Below are positions 6,462-10,695 of a stretch of 10,695 nucleotides of DNA, one piece after another; position 1 is the first letter of the stretch; each line of letters starts with the position of its first letter. The position numbers were made by a program, and so were the translations under genes. This DNA comes from Candidatus Roizmanbacteria bacterium (lineage in GTDB: Bacteria > Patescibacteriota > Microgenomatia > UBA1406 > GWC2-37-13): positions 1 to 10,695 of the forward strand of contig JAAXWV010000033.1 of assembly GCA_013334845.1 (NCBI GenBank), given 5' to 3'. Below the pieces are notes generated by a model. The model worked only from the letters and a program-made list of their open reading frames with translations, was not told the origin of the DNA and searched no databases.

Positions 6462-7817
6462 TTACTGATCCAGAGCGAGTTGGAGATCGGCACGGAGATG
6501 AGAGATGTGGTGATTTTGCTGAGCGATACGATAGTTTGTTTCGATCATTTCGCGATATCGCTGCTCGTTTTGTAATAGATTAAGCGTCTCTTTAGCTGCA
6601 GAAGCGATTCGCTCCCGTTGAACGAGTTTGAAATCTTTACGGGATTTCATTTTGTCGCCAAGAGTGATTACTTGATAGCCTTCCTTTTTGATAGTCGCTT
6701 TAAATACCGGATACTCGAACACAATCAGTGGCTTTTTAGCCCAGAACGATTCCAGAAGCTGATTGCCGAAACCTTCGAGATACGAAGTGTAGGTCACGAG
6801 ATCAGCATGAGGATAACAATCCCAAAATGAATATATTTTGATCCCATTCGTAGTTTTTCTGGTAAGTCCAATGTGCTCTGCAATCCACAAAAACCGGACA
6901 CCAAGCTTTTCTGCATAGTGTTTAAGTTTGCGGAAATAGACCTGCTCATCTGCCTCGATAAAATTGGGGAGAACGAGCACGACTCGGGAATCCTTCGTGA
7001 TAGGACGCCCATTAAAAGTGAATGGGGCAGATTTGGTGAGTGCTTTTTGAAGGTGATGCGCGTATAGAATGGCATTTTCGATTGCTTTTCGCTGAACGAT
7101 GCGGGTAGCGTGAAGTATGAGAATATCGTGTTTATCGATTCCAAAATAGGTACGAAAATCGGAGTTATAGGTATCGATTGCTGAGGCAACCGAAGAATCA
7201 AAGTCAATATAGTCACCACTAATCTGATGAGCTTCAATACCGCGTTTCGCTTTTAAACTTTCATAGGCGAGTCCATTAATTACCTGATGTTCAAGAATAT
7301 AATCGCGCCGTGGAGGTAAAGCATCAAGGGTATGTTGAATAAAATCGTAGCGCGGTTTTGCATATTGCTCCCGCTCCCAGAAAAAATCATGGTGCACCGC
7401 GATCACTTTAGTAGGAAAATGGTCAAGGGCTTTCAGAATGCCTGATGATGCAGGCAAGTGAAGTGCGAGGCTCAAAATATTGTGAATATATATGAGATCT
7501 GGTTTCACGGTTTTTAGCACTTTCAAAGTCTGACGATAAATTTTTTCTTCCTCGGACTGGTAGAGAAGCCAGGCGAGGTGAGAATCAAGAATTTTTTCCT
7601 CAAAAAACGTTTCCCGCAAAAAGGCAGCCATCCGGCGTTTTACGTCGAGCTGAGGGAGAAGATGAATACGGTTTGATTTTCCTGCACGAGGATCATAGCC
7701 AGTGAGAAAATGCACTTCATGACCCATCTGTGTAAGAACGCGCTCTCTCTTTTCCATCTCAAGGGAAACTCCATCACGTTCACCAGAACGGAAGTGAATG
7801 AAGAGAATTTTTTTCAT
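6462..7817 (-). CDS. GT4-type (GT-B fold) glycosyltransferase
   Basis: A 451-residue retaining glycosyltransferase of the CAZy GT4 type; donor and acceptor sugars cannot be read from the sequence. The N-terminal Rossmann half begins MKKILFIHFRSGERDGVSLE, with the glycine-bearing loop GERDGVS (12-18) before a helix; the KPDLIYIHN stretch (105-113) is typical of the acceptor-binding half. The C-terminal half starts near 230 with LHATRIVQRKAIENAI (235-250), comparable to the G/T-R-x-x-x-K-x-x-x-x-A-I donor-site motif, and has the EX7E element EGFGNQLLE at 348-356. There is no signal peptide or membrane span, so it is probably a cytoplasmic or peripheral enzyme building surface glycans or glycolipids. 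The ATG at 7815-7817 is supported by a strong promoter just upstream. The gene follows rpiB by 37 bp and precedes the VTT gene. Confidence 0.85.
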   Translation of the reverse strand: MKKILFIHFRSGERDGVSLEMEKRERVLTQMGHEVHFLTGYDPRAGKSNRIHLLPQLDVKRRMAAFLRETFFEEKILDSHLAWLLYQSEEEKIYRQTLKVLKTVKPDLIYIHNILSLALHLPASSGILKALDHFPTKVIAVHHDFFWEREQYAKPRYDFIQHTLDALPPRRDYILEHQVINGLAYESLKAKRGIEAHQISGDYIDFDSSVASAIDTYNSDFRTYFGIDKHDILILHATRIVQRKAIENAILYAHHLQKALTKSAPFTFNGRPITKDSRVVLVLPNFIEADEQVYFRKLKHYAEKLGVRFLWIAEHIGLTRKTTNGIKIYSFWDCYPHADLVTYTSYLEGFGNQLLESFWAKKPLIVFEYPVFKATIKKEGYQVITLGDKMKSRKDFKLVQRERIASAAKETLNLLQNEQRYREMIETNYRIAQQNHHISHLRADLQLALDQ

Positions 7818-7828
7818 AACAGGTCTCT

Positions 7829-7858
7829 ATTATATCCTTTTTAGTGAAGCTTTTTCAA
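7829..7858 (-). promoter_or_regulatory. Strong promoter of the first glycosyltransferase gene
   Basis: TTGAAA (7858-7853, 5 of 6 consensus) and a perfect TATAAT (7834-7829) are separated by 18 bp. The -10 box lies 11 nt before the ATG, predicting a leader of about 4 nt. The -35 overlaps the rpiB stop codon. Confidence 0.65.
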
Positions 7859-8298
7859 GATATCGTGTTGACTTTTTTTACGCGCCGAAGGTATTTTTCT
7901 TCTGTTTTGCCAGGAGTCTGGAGAAAGATTTCGATAAACTTTTTTGCCTGATCTAGAGTGATATAGTCGGCAGGAAGCGAGAGGCAATTGACATGATCAT
8001 TGGCACGACCATGTTCCACTTGGTGGTCATTGAATCCCAACATACAGAGGACGCCGGGATAGCGGTTGGCGGTAATAGACACACCGATTCCCGAACCACA
8101 AATGACAATACCACGATACTCTTCCGGATTAGTTTGAATTGCTTTAGCTACTTTGCTCGCGAAATCAATATAGTCATCCTGAGCATCGTATTCGTATGGC
8201 CCCATATCCTCAACTCGAATGTTTTTCTCCTGAAGATATTCAACAAGTTGGTTTTTGAATTCAAATCCGCGGTGATCAGCGCCAATGAATATAGTCAT
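7855..8298 (-). CDS. rpiB: Ribose-5-phosphate isomerase B / RpiB-LacAB family
   Basis: Interconverts ribose 5-phosphate and ribulose 5-phosphate in the non-oxidative pentose phosphate pathway. The 147-residue length matches RpiB (about 145-155). The N-terminus MTIFIGADHRGFEFK carries the substrate-binding Asp8-His9. CGSGIGVSITAN at 67-78 is the family signature, with Cys67 aligned to the catalytic Cys of the E. coli-type enzyme and Ser in place of the usual Thr. The segment normally reading H-N-D-A-N-V is N-D-H-V-N-C here (100-105), so the catalytic-histidine position differs and should be aligned carefully. Related sugar-phosphate isomerases (LacA/LacB, allose-6-phosphate isomerase) are possible. 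The start ATG 8296-8298 has a -10 box 6 nt upstream. The stop is TGA, evidence against TGA recoding. It is divergent from tatD. Confidence 0.9.
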   Translation of the reverse strand: MTIFIGADHRGFEFKNQLVEYLQEKNIRVEDMGPYEYDAQDDYIDFASKVAKAIQTNPEEYRGIVICGSGIGVSITANRYPGVLCMLGFNDHQVEHGRANDHVNCLSLPADYITLDQAKKFIEIFLQTPGKTEEKYLRRVKKVNTIS

Positions 8299-8304
8299 GG
8301 GATC

Positions 8305-8333
8305 ATGATAGAATACGTGCGGGATAAATACAA
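8305..8333 (-). promoter_or_regulatory. rpiB promoter, predicted leaderless
   Basis: TTGTAT (8333-8328), a 17-bp spacer and TATCAT (8310-8305) lie on the minus strand. Six nt (GATCCC) separate TATCAT from the rpiB ATG, so transcription should begin at or next to the start codon. The -35 is weak beyond its TTG core. Confidence 0.5.
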
Positions 8334-8350
8334 TGGGGATCCATGTCCGA

Positions 8351-8372
8351 GAATTTAAAATTAAAAATTTTA
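8351..8372. repeat. AT-rich intergenic repeat upstream of tatD
   Basis: This stretch consists of A- and T-tracts and contains AAAATTAAAAATTT at 8357-8370. The same 14-mer occurs, on the other strand, upstream of the second glycosyltransferase gene (10463-10476). In both places it has the same orientation relative to the gene and precedes a TATACT-6-ATG start. Reading through it creates the spurious NLKLKI peptide in the longer tatD frame. Confidence 0.5.
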
Positions 8373-8378
8373 TATACT
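8373..8378 (+). promoter_or_regulatory. -10 box of tatD, predicted leaderless
   Basis: TATACT is followed by 6 nt (TTCCTC) and ATG at 8385, matching the geometry of eno, rpiB and the second glycosyltransferase. The -35 region is AT-rich without a TTGACA match. The box lies inside the longer tatD frame that starts at 8343, arguing against that start. Confidence 0.5.
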
Positions 8379-8384
8379 TTCCTC

Positions 8385-9215
8385 ATGTTCGATACCCATT
8401 GTCATCTTAATTTCAAAGCGTTTGAGGGGAAGGTCTCTCACCTTATTCAGGCTGCCTCTCAGGCAGGGGTCAGTCATATCGTCGTTCCCGGCACCGATGT
8501 AAATACGTCACTTAAAGCGTTTGAGATAGCACACGAGTTTTCTCATGTCTATGCCGCAGCCGGCATTCATCCTCATCACGTTTTTGAGATATATCATTCT
8601 GGTCGAGGGGACTGGACAGATGAACTGCGTCGCATTGAAAATCTGCTACAGGACGAAAAGGTAATTGCCGTTGGAGAGGTGGGCATAGATAGACACGAGT
8701 ACGGAAAGACTAAGTACGGAGAATACCGAGTAGATGAAGCCTTTGTCCGGTTACAAAAGCAAGTACTTACCGCTCAGATAGAGCTGGCAATTCGTCATCG
8801 TAAGACACTTATCCTCCATAATCGGGAAGCAAAACTCGATATTCTTGAGGTTCTTGAATCTGTATGGAAGCCTCAACTGGCGGGACACACTGTGCTTCAC
8901 TGCTGTGAGCCGAACGATGATCTTCTGAAATATGCAAGGAAAAAACATATTTTTATCGGAGTTGATGGCGATGTAACATTTTCTCCGGAAAAAGAGGAGT
9001 TTGTGAAAAATATTCCGATGGAGCTTCTCGTACTTGAGACGGATTCACCGTATCTACTGCCCGAGCCGCTGCGTAAACAGAAGATGTATCCAAATAAACC
9101 GGAAAATATTCCCGTAATAGCTTCATTTATTGCTGAAAAACGAAAGTTGGGGGTTTCGGTTATTGAAAAACAAACCCATGCTAACAGTCTTCATCTATTT
9201 GGGCTTTTACCATAA
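8385..9215 (+). CDS. tatD: TatD-family metal-dependent deoxyribonuclease
   Basis: A TIM-barrel metallohydrolase; characterised TatD proteins are Mg2+-dependent DNases with 3'-5' exonuclease activity. The 276 residues carry the metal ligands in order: His5 and His7 in FDTHCHL, Glu98 in VGEVGID, His145 in LILHNREA, His172 in VLHCCEP, and Asp220 in LETDSPYLLP. The C-terminal NKPENIP (237-243) matches the usual N-x-P-x-x-x motif. The normal H-C-F-S-G after the fourth metal site is H-C-C-E-P here. Residues 103-118 form a longer charged insert after GEVGID. I chose ATG 8385 because MFDTHCHL is the family N-terminus; the frame from 8343 adds 14 residues encoded by the AT-rich repeat and promoter. 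The gene overlaps the convergent small membrane-protein gene by 9 bp. Confidence 0.92.
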   Translation: MFDTHCHLNFKAFEGKVSHLIQAASQAGVSHIVVPGTDVNTSLKAFEIAHEFSHVYAAAGIHPHHVFEIYHSGRGDWTDELRRIENLLQDEKVIAVGEVGIDRHEYGKTKYGEYRVDEAFVRLQKQVLTAQIELAIRHRKTLILHNREAKLDILEVLESVWKPQLAGHTVLHCCEPNDDLLKYARKKHIFIGVDGDVTFSPEKEEFVKNIPMELLVLETDSPYLLPEPLRKQKMYPNKPENIPVIASFIAEKRKLGVSVIEKQTHANSLHLFGLLP

Positions 9216-9401
9216 AAAGAGGGTGATCACTATCGCACCAAGAAGCCCCGTAGCATACGATCCTAAGAAATAGCCAATCCCTCCTCCCAAGATAAAGGTG
9301 CCGATCATGAGAAAGACTGAGGTTTCGCCTTTCATGGACATAGCGAAATGAACGACCATGATATAGATGGCGGCGAGTGCAATATAGAGAAACAGATCCA
9401 C
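9207..9401 (-). CDS. Small hydrophobic membrane protein of unknown function
   Basis: I do not recognise this 64-residue protein. It is almost entirely hydrophobic: likely membrane segments at about 2-20, 28-47 and 49-64, with a short polar turn MKGET (23-27). The middle segment contains GGGIGYFLGSY, a glycine-rich pattern suited to helix packing. The start is GTG at 9399-9401; a possible TTAATT box lies 6 nt upstream, weaker than the other boxes here. It begins 22 bp after the stop of the second glycosyltransferase on the same strand, so the two may be co-transcribed, hinting at envelope work. Its end overlaps the tatD end by 9 bp in convergent orientation. Confidence 0.6.
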   Translation of the reverse strand: MDLFLYIALAAIYIMVVHFAMSMKGETSVFLMIGTFILGGGIGYFLGSYATGLLGAIVITLFLW

Positions 9402-9406
9402 CTGAT

Positions 9407-9430
9407 TAATTAAGAATTAATAATTAAGAA
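9407..9430. repeat. AT-rich tandem repeat between glycosyltransferase and small membrane gene
   Basis: TAATTAAGAA occurs at 9407-9416 and 9421-9430 (period 14 bp, separated by TTAA). The second copy includes the stop codon of the second glycosyltransferase; the first lies just upstream of the GTG of the small membrane protein. It is one of three AT-rich repeat patches at gene boundaries here. Confidence 0.5.
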
Positions 9431-10440
9431 TTTTCCAGTGTTATTTTTAGTTCTTTTTTCATTTTGTCCAGAGAAAAATCGTGGCTTCGTGCGCGGGCTT
9501 TCTTTCCCAATTCCTCCCGAAGTCGATTATTTTCAACAAGTTTGACAATCGCTTGAGCGATAGCACCAAAATCCTCTGGATTAACAAATAGCGCGCTATC
9601 TTGAGCTATTTCGTGAAAAATGGGGCGGTCGGCAAGGATCGAAGGGGTACTAAAGTGTGCAGCTTCAAGAAAAGAAAATCCAAACCCTTCATCACGGGAG
9701 AGAAGGAGGTTGCAAACGGCGTTTTGATAGAGTCCAGTCAGTTCTTCGTCACTCACCGACGGAGGAAAGATGAAGAGAGGATCATCCTTTACCTCCCGGC
9801 AAAACTGGTAAAGTTCCTGCTGTTCGGGATGGATATACTGCGAATCCCACTCTTTGTTTACTGTCCGTTCAATTGTTTTTCCCACAAATACACACCGGAT
9901 TTCAGCCAGCTTTACCGCACGGGCGATATTCACCAGATTTTTATTCCATGTTGCGTCTCCGACATACAGGACATATGGCTTCGGGGGTACTTTGGCGAGC
10001 GAACTTGTTTCCCCGAGGGTTGAACTCAGACAAGGGTAAATAACGCTGATTTTACGCGTATCAACTTTGAGTATTTTGTGAATATCGGCCTTACTCGTCT
10101 CCGAATCGGTGATGATCTGGTCATAGTAGCGGAGCGCCTGCCGGTTGAGCCAGACGTTGAGTTTTCCTTTGAGGCCGAGCGGGAACTGATGAGGGTATTT
10201 AAGGCGGATAAGGTCGTGAATGACGGCAATCTGACGTTTGGCAATTCGGGTAAGAGAGAGCGGAGGCTTGATCGGATCGAAAAACGGGTTGAGGAATGCG
10301 GCGTTGGTGGGAATTTGTTTGACGGATGCGGTAAAGGTAGCTTCGGGAAGGGCAGCACGGAGGATCTGGAGGTAGCGACCCACCCCCCGGGCACGGCTGA
10401 GTTCGTCGGCTACCGTCGGGTCATAGATATAGAGGGACAT
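9424..10440 (-). CDS. GT4-type (GT-B fold) glycosyltransferase
   Basis: A 338-residue GT4-like glycosyltransferase, shorter than the other one in this window. N-terminal half: RARGVGRYLQ at 16-25 (compare the family G-I-G-R-Y), VIHDLIRLKYP at 73-83 and TDSETSKADI at 111-120. C-terminal donor-binding half: YVLYVGDATWNKNL at 156-169 with the N-K-N triad, FVGK at 185-188, VSDEELTGLYQNA at 229-241, and the EX7E element EGFGFSFLE at 251-259, then NPED (287-290). There is no membrane span; it probably acts on the cytoplasmic face to extend a surface glycan, with unknown sugars. I chose ATG 10438-10440: a perfectly spaced -10 box precedes it, and the longer frame to 10503 adds 21 residues encoded by an AT-rich repeat (NFKLKIKNL). 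Confidence 0.9.
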   Translation of the reverse strand: MSLYIYDPTVADELSRARGVGRYLQILRAALPEATFTASVKQIPTNAAFLNPFFDPIKPPLSLTRIAKRQIAVIHDLIRLKYPHQFPLGLKGKLNVWLNRQALRYYDQIITDSETSKADIHKILKVDTRKISVIYPCLSSTLGETSSLAKVPPKPYVLYVGDATWNKNLVNIARAVKLAEIRCVFVGKTIERTVNKEWDSQYIHPEQQELYQFCREVKDDPLFIFPPSVSDEELTGLYQNAVCNLLLSRDEGFGFSFLEAAHFSTPSILADRPIFHEIAQDSALFVNPEDFGAIAQAIVKLVENNRLREELGKKARARSHDFSLDKMKKELKITLENS

Positions 10441-10446
10441 GAGAAC

Positions 10447-10455
10447 AGTATAGCA
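10447..10455 (-). promoter_or_regulatory. Extended -10 of second glycosyltransferase, predicted leaderless
   Basis: TGC-TATACT (10455-10447) is an extended -10 element standing 6 nt (GTTCTC) from ATG 10440, nearly the same as the tatD arrangement. The upstream AT-rich repeat replaces a recognisable -35 and could act like an UP element. Confidence 0.55.
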
Positions 10456-10461
10456 GGAGAG

Positions 10462-10500
10462 TAAATTTTTAATTTTTAATTTGAAATTTTTAATTAAATT
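10462..10500. repeat. AT-rich repeat upstream of the second glycosyltransferase
   Basis: About 39 bp of alternating A- and T-tracts with repeated AATTTTT units, sharing the 14-mer AAATTTTTAATTTT (10463-10476) with the patch upstream of tatD in reverse complement. It lies directly upstream of the promoter box and accounts for the spurious N-terminal extension of this gene's open frame. Confidence 0.55.
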
Positions 10501-10537
10501 CAATGTAAAAATGAGAAATTATTACCATACTATCGTC

Positions 10538-10557
10538 ATCCCGATGAAAATCGGGAT
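10538..10557. repeat. REP-like perfect hairpin with GAAA loop
   Basis: ATCCCGAT (10538-10545), the loop GAAA, and ATCGGGAT (10550-10557) form an uninterrupted 8-bp stem closed by a GNRA-type tetraloop. No T-tract follows on either strand, so it does not look like an intrinsic terminator. The flanks (GTC before, ACA after) recall the dispersed short palindromic elements found between genes in many bacterial genomes, but only one copy is present here. Confidence 0.5.
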
Positions 10558-10568
10558 ACAATCAATAA

Positions 10569-10587
10569 ACAAGGTAATTATCCTTGT
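10569..10587. repeat. Small inverted repeat (6-bp stem, 7-nt loop)
   Basis: ACAAGG (10569-10574) and CCTTGT (10582-10587) flank TAATTAT. It lies 11 bp after the REP-like hairpin, in a gene-free stretch. A weak terminator or operator is possible; the T-run expected of a terminator is poor on both strands. Confidence 0.35.
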
Positions 10588-10641
10588 GAACGGAGGCTAC
10601 CTTCTCCATTTCATATATAATTAATTTTTGAGGCTGGCAAC

Positions 10642-10670
10642 TTGATAAAAATACATATCTGATATATAAT
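10642..10670 (+). promoter_or_regulatory. Strong sigma70-type promoter facing the right edge
   Basis: TTGATA (10642-10647, 5 of 6 consensus), an exact 17-bp spacer and a perfect TATAAT (10665-10670) make the best promoter in the window. Transcription should start near 10677 and leave the window. Six nt after TATAAT stands TTG (10677-10679), opening a frame LHVNNL to the edge, so a leaderless gene with a TTG start is possible; an RNA gene beyond the edge is equally possible. Confidence 0.6.
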
Positions 10671-10695
10671 ATTCACTTGCACGTTAACAATTTAT

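Noticed and set aside
7855..7857. TGA recoded as glycine (code 25, as in some Candidate Phyla lineages)
   Set aside because: TGA ends the rpiB frame at the expected family length, and no gene here has internal TGA codons.
10538..10557. Intrinsic terminator
   Set aside because: The hairpin is strong but has no T-tract on either strand.
10504..10695. tRNA or other recognised RNA gene at the right end
   Set aside because: No cloverleaf, T-loop GGTTCGA-type motif or known RNA core could be found.

Overview
The window reads as a compact bacterial chromosome segment of the Patescibacteria / Candidate Phyla Radiation type. This is an inference from several things seen together: no Shine-Dalgarno motifs at a usable distance from the start codons, most promoter -10 boxes sitting directly against the start codon, an IMP dehydrogenase without its usual CBS module, short intergenic gaps, and AT-rich repeats between genes. 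The genetic code looks standard (code 11), because the rpiB-like gene ends in TGA and no gene reads through TGA. I see no CRISPR array, transposase, phage gene, tRNA or rRNA.

Layout, left to right. Positions 1-518 hold no intact gene: there is a probable broken GNAT-like acetyltransferase on the minus strand and an orphan TATAAT promoter. Next come three minus-strand genes, read right to left as eno (enolase), guaB (CBS-less IMP dehydrogenase) and guaA (GMP synthase). guaB and guaA together convert IMP to XMP to GMP. A 72-bp divergent promoter region separates eno from dprA (plus strand; DNA-processing protein of natural transformation). dprA converges on a minus-strand gene for a small VTT/DedA-like membrane protein, the two stop codons sharing the bases TTAG. 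Upstream of that, on the minus strand, lie a GT4-type glycosyltransferase and an rpiB-type sugar-phosphate isomerase. rpiB is divergent from tatD (plus strand; metal-dependent nuclease). tatD converges on a 64-residue membrane protein, which follows a second GT4-type glycosyltransferase on the minus strand. The last 255 bases (10441-10695) are intergenic. They hold an AT-rich repeat, a perfect REP-like hairpin with a GAAA loop, a second small inverted repeat, and a strong sigma70-type promoter pointing off the right edge.

The most striking pattern is promoter geometry. Seven of the nine clear genes have a TANNNT box 6-11 nt from the start codon: eno TACAAT-6-ATG, rpiB TATCAT-6-ATG, tatD TATACT-6-ATG, second glycosyltransferase TATACT-6-ATG, VTT gene TACAAT-7-ATG, dprA TACACT-8-GTG, first glycosyltransferase TATAAT-11-ATG. 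With the usual ~7-nt gap from -10 box to transcription start, these mRNAs would be leaderless or nearly so. The pattern also argues for shorter N-termini than the longest open frames for eno, the VTT gene, tatD and the second glycosyltransferase. guaA and guaB are the exceptions: each has a TATAAT box well upstream, a real 5' leader, and a repeat at the promoter (tandem 11-mers at guaA, an 8-bp inverted repeat at guaB), so this pair may be regulated.

Functionally this is mostly core metabolism (glycolysis, guanine nucleotides, pentose phosphates) with DNA uptake/processing and cell-surface glycosylation genes. I did not find a new multi-gene system. The promising leads are regulatory: leaderless architecture, gua promoter repeats, AT-rich and REP-like repeats, and the unusual guaB enzyme.
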